Source of the DNA: Occultella kanbiaonis
Lineage (GTDB): Bacteria; Actinomycetota; Actinomycetes; Actinomycetales; Beutenbergiaceae
Reading direction: 5' to 3'
DNA length: 64,000 bases
Assembly (NCBI RefSeq): GCF_009708215.1
Contig: NZ_CP046175.1
Location: 1,426,001-1,490,000, forward strand
The notes beneath the pieces are model-generated. The model had not been told where the DNA came from. It saw only the letters and a list, made by a program, of their open reading frames with translations, and made no database searches. This document shows, in pieces, positions 1 through 8,341 of this stretch; position 1 is the first letter of the stretch; every line of letters begins with the position of its first letter. The position numbers were made by a program, and so were the translations under genes.

Positions 1-694
1 AGGCGTTGACCGCGGTCACGACCGGGCCCATGTCGGTCTGGCCGACCTGGATGCTCTCGGTACCGACCACGAGGTCGCCGAGCGACTCGACGACCCCGGC
101 ACCGAGACCGGCGCCGTACTCCGAGGAGTCGTCCACCACGAACACGCCTTCGGCGTTCGCGGTCCCGGTCAGGTAGGCCGCGACGGCGGGCGCCTGGGTA
201 GCGTCGTTGCCGATGATCCGGTGGAACGTGTCCCAGCCGTTCAGCGCCAGGTCGGGGTTGGTCGCCGACGGCGACACCGTGACCAGGCCCGCCTCGGCGA
301 ACACGGCGCCGGTGGCCGCGGTCTCACCGGAGAACGTCGGGCCGACGACTCCGATGATGTCGGCGTTGCCGACGATCTCCGAGACCAGCGGGCTCGCCGC
401 TGCCGGGTCGCCCTGCGAGTCGAACTCCTCGAGCGTGATGTCGCAGTCAGGGTTCGCTTCCTGGAACTGCTCCAGCGCCAGGTTCGAACCGTTGACGATG
501 TTGATACCGAGGTTCGCGGCTGGGCCGGTCAGCGGGCCGACGTAGGCGATGACACCGACGCAGTCGCCGCCGCCTTCACCGTCGTCGGTGCCTTCGCCCT
601 CGGTGCCGCCACCGGTTGTGCCGCACGCGGCAAGCGCGACGCCGACTGCCGCAAGAAGGCCAGCGGTACGCCAGATAGTCGTGGATCGAGACAT
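1..694 (-). CDS. LivK-type ABC transporter substrate-binding lipoprotein (partial, 3' end off the left edge)
   Basis: Solute-binding component of a branched-chain amino acid/amide/urea type ABC importer (Peripla_BP_6 family), anchored to the outer face of the membrane by a lipid. Only about 231 codons are present. The frame opens at ATG 694 with MSRSTTIWRT, a hydrophobic segment and a lipobox LAAC with Cys24. A Gly/Glu/Asp-rich linker follows, then the family's first strand and loop (VIAYVGPLTGPAANLG), then DSQGDPAAASPL and GPTFSGETAATG, which usually line the ligand cleft. The ligand cannot be deduced from this half; permease and ATPase genes would be expected to the left. A GTTAC-N6-GTAAC element lies about 106 bases upstream, suggesting nitrogen control. 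The frame has no in-window stop. Confidence 0.88.
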   Translation of the reverse strand, partial: MSRSTTIWRTAGLLAAVGVALAACGTTGGGTEGEGTDDGEGGGDCVGVIAYVGPLTGPAANLGINIVNGSNLALEQFQEANPDCDITLEEFDSQGDPAAASPLVSEIVGNADIIGVVGPTFSGETAATGAVFAEAGLVTVSPSATNPDLALNGWDTFHRIIGNDATQAPAVAAYLTGTANAEGVFVVDDSSEYGAGLGAGVVESLGDLVVGTESIQVGQTDMGPVVTAVNA

Positions 695-772
695 TCGGGT
701 CCTCCGCGGGAGGTGGGAGCCGGGCATCATTACCCGACTTGTTGGTGCCCTGGAACCTAGCACCGGGAGTCA

Positions 773-791
773 AGGTCAGCACCCCTGACCT
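773..791. promoter_or_regulatory. Inverted repeat upstream of the LivK-type gene
   Basis: AGGTCAG-N5-CTGACCT, a perfect 7-bp inverted repeat between the GlnR-like element (800-815) and the LivK start at 694. It could be an operator for a dimeric regulator or a 5'-UTR hairpin. The sequence alone does not decide. Confidence 0.3.
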
Positions 792-799
792 GCGCAGAA

Positions 800-815
800 G
801 TTACACATTGGTAAC
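800..815 (-). promoter_or_regulatory. Candidate GlnR box (GTTAC-N6-GTAAC)
   Basis: On the minus strand the sequence reads GTTAC, six bases, GTAAC. It fits one a-site/b-site pair of the actinobacterial GlnR box (GTnAC-N6-GnAAC) and lies upstream of a LivK-type transporter gene, a common kind of GlnR target. Only one pair is present, so binding is inferred. Confidence 0.4.
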
Positions 816-822
816 GCGACCG

Positions 823-844
823 GGCCGGAGCAGGAAGTCCGGCC
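823..844 (-). terminator. Possible terminator hairpin after the MFS gene
   Basis: GGCCGGA-N8-TCCGGCC forms a 7-bp stem just beyond the stop of the minus-strand MFS gene and before the LivK promoter region. No U-tract follows, so it is a weak intrinsic terminator at best. Confidence 0.3.
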
Positions 845-863
845 GGGCCTGCGGTGGTGGGCC

Positions 864-2330
864 TCAGGTCGCCTGGATGCGTCCGCGACGCACCACGAGG
901 TTCTCGTCCATGTCCTCCAACTCCCGTCCCTTCGTCTCGGGGATCTTGAACCAGACGAAGAAGAACGAGAGCACGGCCATCACGGCGTAGATGCCGTACG
1001 CGAGGGTGAGGCCCACATCGGCCAGCGCCGGGAACGTGGTCGAGACGAGGAAGTTCGCAGCCCACTGTGCCGCTGCCGCGACAGCCAGCGCACCGGCGCG
1101 GATGGAGTTCGGGAAGATCTCGCCGAGCAGCACCCACACGAGCGGTCCCCAGGTGGCGCCGAACGCGACCACGAAGACGTTCGCCGCGACCAGTGCCACC
1201 GTGGACCAGGGCGCCGTGAGCTCCGCCGTGGTGGTGCCGTCACCGGCATCCACGATGGTGGCGAACGAGAACGCCACCGCCATCAGGCCGAGGGACAGGG
1301 CCATCCCGACCGAGCCGACCAGCAACATCGGGCGCCGCCCCACCCGGTCCACCAGCAGGATGGCCACGATCGTGACCAGGATGTTCGTGACGGAGGTGAT
1401 CACCGTGATGGTCAGCGCGTCGGACTCCCCGAAGCCGACCGATCGCCACAGCGTCGTGGAGTAGTAGAAGATCACGTTGATCCCGACGAACTGCTGGAAC
1501 ACCGAGAGCAGGATGCCGACCCAGACGATCGGCTTGAGTCCGAGCCGGTGCCCGCGGAGGTCGCTCAGGGACTCCTTCTTCTCCTGGTTCAGGGTCTTCT
1601 TGATCTCTTCGATCTTGAGGTTGACCTCGACGACGCCGGTGAAGTCGTGCAGCACGGCCGAGGCCCTGTCGTACTCGCCGCGGGCCACCAGGAACCGTGG
1701 CGACTCGGGCAGGCGCAGCGCGAACACGCCGTAGAGCACTGCGGGGATGGCCTCCGCCATGAACATCCAGCGCCACGCCGCCTGCCCGAACCACAGCTCC
1801 TCGGCGGCGCCACCCGCGGTGTTCGCGAGCAGTGCGTCGGAGAGCAGTGCCACGAAGATGCCGGTGACGATCGCGAGCTGCTGGAGCGAACCGAGGCGGC
1901 CCCGGACACGGGCCGGGGAGACCTCGGCGATGTAGGCGGGAGCGATCACCGAGGCAGCGCCGACGCCGAAGCCACCGATCACGCGCCAGATGATCAGGTC
2001 GAACACTCCGAACGCGAGGCCGGAGCCGATCGCCGAGACCAGGAACAGTGCGGCTGCGATCAGCATCACCGGGACCCGCCCGAGCCTGTTCGCGACCGGC
2101 CCGGCGAACCAGGCGCCGATGGCGCACCCGATGAGCGCGGAGGAGACCGCGAACCCCTTCAGTCCGGCGCCGAGGTCGAACTCGCCGGCGAGCGCGTCGA
2201 CGGCGCCGTTGATGACCGCGGTGTCGAAGCCGAACAGGAAACCCCCGACGGCCGCGGCGATGCAGATCCCGATGATCCGGGCGTTCAGCCGGCTCACCGC
2301 GGGTGTGTCACCGTGCTCACTCGCTGACAT
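864..2330 (-). CDS. MFS sugar porter (sugar:H+ symporter family)
   Basis: Twelve-helix major facilitator transporter of the sugar porter family, 488 residues, the usual length. Family signatures are present in order: GFDTAVING in helix 1 (about residues 34-42), RLGRVPVML after helix 2, PESPRFLVARG before the central cytoplasmic loop, QQFVGINVIFYYS in helix 7, DRVGRRPMLLVG between helices 8 and 9, and PETKGRELE at the C-terminal end of helix 12. These mark a proton-coupled monosaccharide or polyol importer; the exact sugar cannot be read. It stands alone on the minus strand, with an unrelated desaturase upstream and a LivK-type gene downstream. No sugar kinase or repressor is adjacent, so the substrate has no genomic clue. 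The start at ATG 2330 puts 17 residues before helix 1, normal for the family. Confidence 0.9.
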   Translation of the reverse strand: MSASEHGDTPAVSRLNARIIGICIAAAVGGFLFGFDTAVINGAVDALAGEFDLGAGLKGFAVSSALIGCAIGAWFAGPVANRLGRVPVMLIAAALFLVSAIGSGLAFGVFDLIIWRVIGGFGVGAASVIAPAYIAEVSPARVRGRLGSLQQLAIVTGIFVALLSDALLANTAGGAAEELWFGQAAWRWMFMAEAIPAVLYGVFALRLPESPRFLVARGEYDRASAVLHDFTGVVEVNLKIEEIKKTLNQEKKESLSDLRGHRLGLKPIVWVGILLSVFQQFVGINVIFYYSTTLWRSVGFGESDALTITVITSVTNILVTIVAILLVDRVGRRPMLLVGSVGMALSLGLMAVAFSFATIVDAGDGTTTAELTAPWSTVALVAANVFVVAFGATWGPLVWVLLGEIFPNSIRAGALAVAAAAQWAANFLVSTTFPALADVGLTLAYGIYAVMAVLSFFFVWFKIPETKGRELEDMDENLVVRRGRIQAT

Positions 2331-2453
2331 GTGGCCCTCCCCATCGGACCAGGCACGGCGCGTGTTCGCTCCGGTCTCGCCCGGTTCCCTCGCTCCCCGC
2401 AGGCTAGGGCAGATGGTGGGGTGCCGCGCGGTGTGACGCCGCGTGGGACCGGC

Positions 2454-3521
2454 TCACCGCGTCCGGAACTGCGCCGTCACCGGGCACTCGAACGGGTCCA
2501 TCCGGCCCAGGCCGACGTCGTTGAGGTAGCGCACCACGATCCGGTACGACCCGAGCAGGGTGGTCTCGGTGTACGTGATCCCCAGGGCCGCGCAGTACGC
2601 GCGGACCATCGGCTTCGCGCGGCGCAGACTCGGGCGGGGCATGCTCGGGAACAGGTGGTGCTCGATCTGGTGGTTCAGCCCGCCCATCGCCACGTCCACC
2701 ACGCGGGAGCCGGAGATGTTGCGGGACATGAGCACCTGACGGCGCAGGAAGTCGATCCGGGCATCCGCCGGGACGAGTGGCATCCCCTTGTGGTTCGGCG
2801 CGAACGTGGCGCCCATGTAGAAGCCGAACACGGCGAGCTGGACGGCCACGAACGCCACGCCCATGCCGACGGGCAGGACCCAGAACACGACGGACAGGTA
2901 CCCGATGATCCGGACCAGCAGGAACGTGATCTCGACGGCACGGTGCTTGACGGGCTCACGTCCGAACACGGTACGGATCGCCGTCACGTGCAGCGCCAGG
3001 CCCTCCAGGGTGATCAGTGGGAAGAAGAGCCAGCCCTGCCGACGGACGAACCACGCGGCGAAGCCGCGGCGGGTGGGCACGTCCGCGGGGATGAACACCA
3101 GCGCGCCGGTCCCGATGTCCGGGTCGGCCCCGATCTGGTTCGGCTTCGCGTGGTGGCGCGTGTGCTTGCGCTGCCACCAGCCGTGGCTCAACCCGACGAA
3201 CAGGTCCGAGATCACCAGCGCCGCCCAGTCGTTCGCCCGGCCGGACGAGAAGATCTGCCGGTGCGCGGCGTCGTGGGAGAGGTACGCGGTCTGGGTCAGC
3301 AGTACGCCGACCCCGACGGCGAGTGCGAGCTGCCACCAGGACGAACCGATGGTCACGAACGCCCAGCCGGCCACCAGGTACGCCACCAGCAGTCCGGACA
3401 TCTTCGCGGCGTAGTACAGCGGACGACGACGCATCAGGCCGGCCTCCCGGACCTGGCGGGCCAGTTCGTGATAGTCGCTGGTCGGTCGAACACGTGGGCG
3501 GGCGGGGACTGCGACTGTCAT
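2454..3521 (-). CDS. Membrane fatty acid desaturase (acyl-lipid/acyl-CoA type)
   Basis: Integral-membrane di-iron desaturase, 355 residues, which introduces a double bond into fatty acyl chains and so adjusts membrane fluidity. The three histidine boxes are intact: HDAAH (83-87), HTRHH (120-124) and NHQIEHHLFP (283-292). Hydrophobic pairs lie at about 42-78 and in the middle of the protein. The QIEHH box places it with front-end/DesA3-like acyl desaturases rather than soluble acyl-ACP enzymes. I chose ATG 3521 (MTVAVPARPRVRP); a frame extension to 3590 has no family similarity. No cytochrome b5 domain or oxidoreductase partner gene is adjacent, so electrons must come from a ferredoxin or oxidoreductase encoded elsewhere. 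Position specificity is unknown. Confidence 0.9.
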   Translation of the reverse strand: MTVAVPARPRVRPTSDYHELARQVREAGLMRRRPLYYAAKMSGLLVAYLVAGWAFVTIGSSWWQLALAVGVGVLLTQTAYLSHDAAHRQIFSSGRANDWAALVISDLFVGLSHGWWQRKHTRHHAKPNQIGADPDIGTGALVFIPADVPTRRGFAAWFVRRQGWLFFPLITLEGLALHVTAIRTVFGREPVKHRAVEITFLLVRIIGYLSVVFWVLPVGMGVAFVAVQLAVFGFYMGATFAPNHKGMPLVPADARIDFLRRQVLMSRNISGSRVVDVAMGGLNHQIEHHLFPSMPRPSLRRAKPMVRAYCAALGITYTETTLLGSYRIVVRYLNDVGLGRMDPFECPVTAQFRTR

Positions 3522-3688
3522 GGCGATCCGTTCGGGGTCAGGGCGCACGGCCGAGGACGGGGTGTGTCTCCAGCCTCCGCGGACTGCCACCGCCGGGCGA
3601 TCAGGGCGGCACCCGAACCCGGGGTAGGGCTAACCCCATTGCCCCGCCGTGGCGACGCCGGGCGCACGCCGCCCGGCCCACCGGCCGT

Positions 3689-3694
3689 TAGGCT
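3689..3694 (+). promoter_or_regulatory. -10 element of dapE, leaderless-type
   Basis: TAGGCT ends 7 bases before the dapE ATG (3702), and no Shine-Dalgarno lies between. Transcription would begin at or next to the start codon. Confidence 0.55.
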
Positions 3695-3701
3695 CGCAAA
3701 C

Positions 3702-4859
3702 ATGCTCGAATCAGCGCCCGTGCGCCTGCCTGACCCGGCCACCGTCGACGTGGTCGCCCTGACCCGCGCGATCTGTGACATCCCCAGCGTCAGCGGCGAC
3801 GAACGCGCCCTCGCCGATGCGGTGGAGGCCCTGCTCAGATCGGCTCCGCACCTGGAGGTCCTACGCGACGGCGACACCGTGTTGGCTCGGACCCGGCTCG
3901 GCCGGGCGCAACGGGTGGTGATCGCAGGACACCTGGACACCGTGCCGATCCAGGGCAACCTGCCCACCGAGCTGCGCACCGCGCCCGACGGCGGATCGTT
4001 GCTCTGGGGGCGCGGCACCGTGGACATGAAGGGCGGGGTCGCCGTCGCGCTGTACCTGGCCATGACGCTGCCCGAACCGGGCAAGGATGTCACCTGGGTC
4101 TTCTACGACCACGAGGAGGTCGAGGCGGACCTGAACGGCCTCGGCCGGGTGGTCCGCACCAACCCGGACTGGCTCGCCGCCGACTTCGCGGTGCTCGGGG
4201 AACCCACAGCGGGTGGGATCGAGGGTGGCTGCAACGGCACCCTCCGGGCCGAGATCCGCACCCATGGCACGACCGCGCACTCGGCCCGGGCCTGGAAGGG
4301 GCACAACGCCATCCATGACGCCGCCGAGGTGCTGCACCGGCTCGCCCGCTACACGCCGGCCGAGGTGGACGTGGACGGGTTGGTGTACCGCGAAGGGCTG
4401 AATGCGGTGGCGATCAGCGGCGGCATCGCAGGCAACATGATCCCGGACGAGTGCGCGGTGACCGTGAACTACCGGTTCGCGCCCTCGGCCACCCCGGAGC
4501 AGGCGTTCGCGCACGTGCAGGAGGTCTTCGAGTCCTTCGACGTCGCTCTCATCGACGCCGCAGCCGGTGCTCGGCCGGGGCTGAACCACCCAGCAGCCGT
4601 CGACTTCCTGGAGGCGGTCACGGCCGTGACCGGCGGGGTGGCCGGGCCGAAGTACGGATGGACGGACGTGGCCCGGTTCACCGAACTCGGGATCCCTGCC
4701 GTGAACTTCGGTCCCGGCGATCCGATGCTCGCCCACGCGGACGACGAACAGGTGGCCATCGACGAGATCAGCACCTGCACAACGGCCCTGGCGGCGTGGT
4801 TGAGTACACCGGTGACCTCGAGTCACGACGACGCCCCAGACGGAACGGAACGCCGATGA
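3702..4859 (+). CDS. dapE: Succinyl-diaminopimelate desuccinylase
   Basis: M20-family di-zinc hydrolase that removes succinate from N-succinyl-LL-2,6-diaminopimelate in the succinylase branch of lysine and peptidoglycan precursor synthesis. The protein has 385 residues. Metal ligands and catalytic residues are visible: GHLDTVP (H77, D79), GRGTVDMKGG, the EE pair in YDHEEVEA, GEPT, and the C-terminal MLAHADDEQ. The dimerisation-domain histidine region (HGTTAHSARAWKGHNA) is typical of the actinobacterial DapE type. The start at ATG 3702 has no Shine-Dalgarno but has TAGGCT 7 bases upstream, so the transcript is probably leaderless. Its stop overlaps the start of the LOG gene (ATGA at 4856-4859), so the two are translationally coupled. 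The dapE-LOG pair is conserved in actinobacteria (Rv1202-Rv1205 region of M. tuberculosis). Confidence 0.93.
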   Translation: MLESAPVRLPDPATVDVVALTRAICDIPSVSGDERALADAVEALLRSAPHLEVLRDGDTVLARTRLGRAQRVVIAGHLDTVPIQGNLPTELRTAPDGGSLLWGRGTVDMKGGVAVALYLAMTLPEPGKDVTWVFYDHEEVEADLNGLGRVVRTNPDWLAADFAVLGEPTAGGIEGGCNGTLRAEIRTHGTTAHSARAWKGHNAIHDAAEVLHRLARYTPAEVDVDGLVYREGLNAVAISGGIAGNMIPDECAVTVNYRFAPSATPEQAFAHVQEVFESFDVALIDAAAGARPGLNHPAAVDFLEAVTAVTGGVAGPKYGWTDVARFTELGIPAVNFGPGDPMLAHADDEQVAIDEISTCTTALAAWLSTPVTSSHDDAPDGTERR

Positions 4860-5662
4860 GTACCACGAACCACCGCGGGAACTACCGGAAGGGCCCGGTG
4901 CGGCTGCGTGGCAAGCTGATCCCGGAGAAGACCACCGACGAGAGCCTGCTCGAGCCCGCCGAGAGTGTCGACTGGGTGCACATGGACCCGTGGCGGGTGA
5001 TGCGGATCCAGGCCGAGTTCGTGGAGGGCTTCGGCGCTCTCGCCGAGCTCGGACCCGCGATCAGCGTGTTCGGCTCGGCCCGCTTCAAGCCTGACGACCC
5101 GGAGTACACCCTCGCGGGTGAGGTCGCCGGGCACATCGTCGAGGCCGGGTACGCGGTGATCACCGGTGGCGGCCCCGGGGTGATGGAGGGCGCGAACAAG
5201 GGCGCCCACGAGGCAGGGGGTACCTCCGTCGGCCTCGGCATCGAACTGCCGTTCGAGCAGGGTATGAACGAGTACGTGGACCTCGGGGTGAACTTCCGTT
5301 ACTTCTTCGCCCGCAAGACCATGTTCGTGAAGTACGCCGAGGGTTTCATCGTCCTACCGGGCGGCTTCGGCACCCTCGACGAGCTCTTCGAGGCGCTCAC
5401 CCTCGTGCAGACCACCAAGGTCAAGCGATTCCCGATCGTGCTCATCGGCACGACGTTCTGGGCCGGCCTGTTCGACTGGCTGAAGAACACGCTGGTGGAG
5501 CGGGGCACGATCTCCTCGCACGACCTGGATCTGATGCACCTCACCGACGACCCGCGTGAGGCCGTCGAGATCGTGCTGAACGCGAACCGGAGCCGTCGCC
5601 GCGAGGAGCTCGCGGCGGCCCAGGCAGCAGCGTCCCGCGCGGGCGCGATGGGCCCCGAGTGA
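4856..5662 (+). CDS. LOG family protein (cytokinin riboside 5'-monophosphate phosphoribohydrolase-like, TIGR00730)
   Basis: Rossmann-like nucleotide hydrolase of the LOG family, 268 residues. Members cleave the N-glycosidic bond of (N6-modified) AMP to free base plus ribose 5-phosphate. Both signatures are present: GGGPGVME (104-111) and PGGFGTLDE (168-176), which hold phosphate-binding and catalytic Arg/Glu regions. The roughly 60-residue N-terminal extension (residues 1-62) is typical of the long actinobacterial form. The gene overlaps dapE by four bases, so they form one transcript. The relative next to dapE in M. tuberculosis (Rv1205) has been linked to cytokinin production; whether this host makes cytokinins cannot be read here. 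The start ATG 4856 is fixed by the ATGA overlap. Confidence 0.9.
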   Translation: MSTTNHRGNYRKGPVRLRGKLIPEKTTDESLLEPAESVDWVHMDPWRVMRIQAEFVEGFGALAELGPAISVFGSARFKPDDPEYTLAGEVAGHIVEAGYAVITGGGPGVMEGANKGAHEAGGTSVGLGIELPFEQGMNEYVDLGVNFRYFFARKTMFVKYAEGFIVLPGGFGTLDELFEALTLVQTTKVKRFPIVLIGTTFWAGLFDWLKNTLVERGTISSHDLDLMHLTDDPREAVEIVLNANRSRRREELAAAQAAASRAGAMGPE

Positions 5663-5700
5663 GCACCGCCACGAGTCACTCCTGCGGTCGTGGCTGACGC

Positions 5701-5952
5701 ATGGTCTGGGTGACGTGGGTCACCGGCGTGTTCGCGCTGGTGATCGTCGCGGTGCTCGTCGTCGCGTGGTTCGTCTCCACCGGGCGGATCGAGGGTCCGG
5801 CAGAGCCGACGCCACGAACTGGCATAGAATGGGCCGAGCAGAGCACCACTCCGGGGACGTCGGCAGACAACGTTGCCTCGAACCGTGAGGGCGCACCACC
5901 CGATGACAGCAGGGAGTTTGCCCATGGCCGCCATGAAGCCCAGGACCGGTGA
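5701..5952 (+). CDS. Small putative membrane protein, uncertain
   Basis: An 83-codon frame beginning MVWVTWVTGVFALVIVAVLVV, which gives one N-terminal membrane helix (about 7-25) followed by a polar tail rich in Pro, Thr and Glu. It lies between the LOG gene and the DUF3117 gene and overlaps the latter's start by 29 bases. M. tuberculosis also has a short membrane-anchored protein (Rv1209, as I recall) just before the DUF3117 gene, so a real small protein here is plausible. The tail shows no recognisable domain and no clear Shine-Dalgarno precedes the ATG. It may be a shortened or frameshifted relative, or spurious. Confidence 0.35.
   Translation: MVWVTWVTGVFALVIVAVLVVAWFVSTGRIEGPAEPTPRTGIEWAEQSTTPGTSADNVASNREGAPPDDSREFAHGRHEAQDR
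5825..5830 (+). promoter_or_regulatory. Possible -10 element for the DUF3117 gene
   Basis: TAGAAT, a good match to TANNNT in an otherwise GC-rich stretch, 94 bases before the DUF3117 ATG. No convincing -35 is visible. Confidence 0.35.
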
Positions 5953-6091
5953 CGGACCGCTCGAGGTCACCAAGGAGGGTCGGGGCATCATCATGCGCGT
6001 TCCGCTTGAGGGCGGAGGTCGGCTCGTCGTCGAGCTGAACGCCACCGAGGCGAGCGAGCTCAGCGACGCGCTGAGCGCCGTCGCCGGCTGA
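5924..6091 (+). CDS. DUF3117 domain-containing protein
   Basis: A 55-residue protein, MAAMKPRTGDGPLEVTKEG at the N-terminus and an LNATEASELSDAL segment near the C-terminus, matching the compact DUF3117 family that is almost universal in actinobacteria (Rv1211 in M. tuberculosis). Its function is unknown. The pattern of short strands and one amphipathic helix suggests a small folded regulatory or chaperone-like protein. An AGGGAG Shine-Dalgarno at 5911-5916 sits 7 bases before ATG 5924 and fixes the start; the longer in-frame extension to 5873 is rejected. It is followed after 8 bases by pepA, so the two may be co-transcribed. Confidence 0.85.
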   Translation: MAAMKPRTGDGPLEVTKEGRGIIMRVPLEGGGRLVVELNATEASELSDALSAVAG

Positions 6092-6099
6092 CGCGCCCG

Positions 6100-7638
6100 A
6101 TGGCGCAGGCGAGTCCCGAGCTCGACGTCCGCCCGGGACCGCTGAGCCGGGACCTGCTCGCCGAGTTCGGTCCTTCGGCGGTGCTCGCGCTGCCGATCGC
6201 CCCGGCCCGCCCGGACGACGACGGCGAGCTCCAGCCCCGCGCGGGCGTCGCGGACGCCGCGGCCGCCTACGAGGTGGACCTGTACGACCTCGCCGCTCGG
6301 TCCGGTTCCACCGGCGCCGCGGGCGAGGCGGTCGCCGTGACGCTGCCGACGCTCACCGGTGCGCCGACACCCTGGCACGCGCTGCCCGGTCGGATCGTGT
6401 TCGTCGGTGTGGGAGACGAGTCCGCCGTCGCCATGCGCCGTGCCGGCGCCGCTGCAGCTCGGATCGTCGCGGGCACGCAGTCCCTGGTCACCTCGCTCGC
6501 CGCGGACGGCGTCGACGACCAGGTGCGGCCGCTCGTGGAGGGGGTCCTGCTCGCCTCCTACCGGCCGCCCTGGACGGGGACCGGGACCGGGCCGAGCGCA
6601 CCGGTGAACCGGATCACGCTGGTCGGCGACGCCGATTCGGACGCGGTGGCCCAGGCGCAGATCGCCGCGGGCACCACCCTGCTCACCCGCACCCTTGCCG
6701 CCACCCCCTCGAACCTGAAGAACCCGCAGTGGCTCGCCGACCAGGTCCGCACGCTCGCCCGAGGCACCCGATCGGTCAAGGTCACCGTGCGGACCGAGGC
6801 CTGGCTGGCCAAGCAGGGCCTGAACGGCATCCTCGCCGTGGGCCGCGGCTCGGCCACCCCGCCCCGCCTGGTCACGGTCGACCACAACCCCGCCGGCGCG
6901 ACCGGCGACCCGGTGGTCCTCGTCGGCAAGGGCATCAGCTTCGACTCCGGCGGCATCTCCATCAAGCCACGGGACGCGATGATCGCGATGAAGACGGACA
7001 TGGCCGGTGCCGCGGCCGTGCTCGGTGCGGTGCTCGGCGCCGCCCGGGCCGAGCTGCCGATCCGCGTGATCGGTGTGCTGCCGCTCGCCGAGAACGCGTT
7101 CTCCGGGGACTCCTATCGGCCCGGTGACGTGCTGCGCATGGTGGACGGCACCACGGTCGAGATCGGGAACACCGACGCCGAGGGGCGGATGGTGCTCGCG
7201 GACGCGATGGCCTGGGCCAGGCGGGAGTACGAGCCGAGGGTGCTCGTGGACATCGCCACCCTGACCGGCGCCGCCAGCCTCGGCCTCGGTAAGCGGCACG
7301 GGGCGCTCTACGCCACCCGCGACGACCTGCGCGACGCTCTCGTGGCCGCCGGGGACCGGGCCGGTGAGACGCTCTGGCCGATGCCGCTCGTGGAGGAGTA
7401 CCGCCACGCCCTCGACTCGGCGATCGCGGACCTGTCCCACATCGGTACCGACCCGCACACGTCGGGCGGGTCGATCACGGCGGCGCTGTTCCTGCAGCAT
7501 TTCGCCGGGGAGACCCCGTGGGCCCACCTCGACATCGCCGGCCCGGCGCGCTCGGCCAAGGCCGAGCACGAGATCAGCGAGGGGGCCACCGGGTTCGGTG
7601 CCCGCCTGCTGTTCCGCTGGCTGCAGACCCTGTCCTGA
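6100..7638 (+). CDS. pepA: Leucyl aminopeptidase (M17)
   Basis: Cytosolic di-metal leucyl aminopeptidase, 512 residues, which removes N-terminal residues from peptides during protein turnover. The C-terminal catalytic domain shows VGKGISFDSGG with metal ligand Lys277, MKTDMAGAA, and the M17 signature NTDAEGR (357-363) containing Asp359, Glu361 and Arg363. The N-terminal third is the less conserved macro-like domain that guides hexamer assembly. ATG 6100 lies 8 bases after the DUF3117 stop. It ends 70 bases before the convergent O-methyltransferase gene. In E. coli PepA also binds DNA, but nothing here bears on that. Confidence 0.94.
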   Translation: MAQASPELDVRPGPLSRDLLAEFGPSAVLALPIAPARPDDDGELQPRAGVADAAAAYEVDLYDLAARSGSTGAAGEAVAVTLPTLTGAPTPWHALPGRIVFVGVGDESAVAMRRAGAAAARIVAGTQSLVTSLAADGVDDQVRPLVEGVLLASYRPPWTGTGTGPSAPVNRITLVGDADSDAVAQAQIAAGTTLLTRTLAATPSNLKNPQWLADQVRTLARGTRSVKVTVRTEAWLAKQGLNGILAVGRGSATPPRLVTVDHNPAGATGDPVVLVGKGISFDSGGISIKPRDAMIAMKTDMAGAAAVLGAVLGAARAELPIRVIGVLPLAENAFSGDSYRPGDVLRMVDGTTVEIGNTDAEGRMVLADAMAWARREYEPRVLVDIATLTGAASLGLGKRHGALYATRDDLRDALVAAGDRAGETLWPMPLVEEYRHALDSAIADLSHIGTDPHTSGGSITAALFLQHFAGETPWAHLDIAGPARSAKAEHEISEGATGFGARLLFRWLQTLS

Positions 7639-7708
7639 GGCCCGACGGCGGCCCCTGCGCTGACGCCCGAGGGGGCGCCCCTGTCGACGTTGACGCCAGG
7701 CGGCCGGC

Positions 7709-8341
7709 TCAGCGTTTGACGGCCACCAGGAGGCCGTCACCGCTGGGCAGCAGTGCCGGGATCAGCCGTTCGTCCTCGCGCAGGCGGCGGCCGAGTTCGC
7801 GCATCGCCACGGTCGCCTCGTCGCGTCGGGCCGGGTCGGCCACACGGTCGTGCCACAGTGCGTCGGTGACGGCCAGCGAGCCGCCGCTACGCAGCATCCG
7901 CACGGCCTGGTCGGCGTAGTCACCGGCCTCGGTCGGCTCGGCGTCGATGAACACCAGGTCGTAGGCGGCGTCCGCCAGCCGCGGCAGCACGTCCAGGGCC
8001 CGGCCGGAGATCGGACGGGTGCGGGTCGCGCGGATCCCGGCAGCGGCGAAGGCCTCCTTCGCGGCCCGCTGGTGCTCGACCTCGACGTCGATGGTGGTCA
8101 GCACGCCCTCGGGGTCCATCCCGTCCAGCAGCCACAGGCCGGACACGCCCGTCCCGGTACCGATCTCGGCGACCGCGCGGGCATGGGATGCGGCCGCCAG
8201 CAGGCGCAGCGCGGCGCCCGTTCCGGTGGACACCGCGGCGATGCCGAACTCCTCGGCGCGGGCGCGGGCCTCGGCTGCGGCCTCGGGTTCGGTGATGAAG
8301 TCTTCGGAGTAGGCCCAGCTCTGGGCCTTGTCGGCAGCGAT
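7709..8341 (-). CDS. SAM-dependent O-methyltransferase (Rv1220c-like), apparent ATC start
   Basis: Class I SAM methyltransferase of the small O-methyltransferase family found beside sigE in actinobacteria. The core shows the SAM loop VAEIGTGTGVSGLWLL, an acidic TIDVE after strand 2 and the metal-associated YDLVFIDAEPTE. The first conventional start in frame is GTG 8233, but 36 codons upstream encode ADKAQSWAYSEDFITEP and an acidic/Ala helix that family members have. No ATG, GTG, TTG or CTG occurs between the upstream stop (8387-8389) and GTG 8233. The only position with a Shine-Dalgarno (GGGAGG, spacer of 6) is ATC at 8341, giving 210 residues. Either a rare ATC start is used or the start codon was mutated or mis-sequenced. 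The substrate is unknown. Confidence 0.8.
   Translation of the reverse strand: MAADKAQSWAYSEDFITEPEAAAEARARAEEFGIAAVSTGTGAALRLLAAASHARAVAEIGTGTGVSGLWLLDGMDPEGVLTTIDVEVEHQRAAKEAFAAAGIRATRTRPISGRALDVLPRLADAAYDLVFIDAEPTEAGDYADQAVRMLRSGGSLAVTDALWHDRVADPARRDEATVAMRELGRRLREDERLIPALLPSGDGLLVAVKR

Noticed and set aside
7639-7708. Hairpin-like GGGGCGCCCC in the pepA/O-methyltransferase gap as terminator
   Set aside because: The stem is short with no loop of workable size and no U-tract; it is likely random GC-rich sequence.
5299-7740. Very long open frames on the opposite strand of known genes (for example 5299-7740, 10169-12478, 28409-31078 and 34470-36794 minus)
   Set aside because: They are antisense to well-supported genes, consist of Arg/Ala/Gly/Asp-rich sequence without motifs, and are expected in DNA of this GC content. 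In 34470-36794 only the mrx1 end is real.
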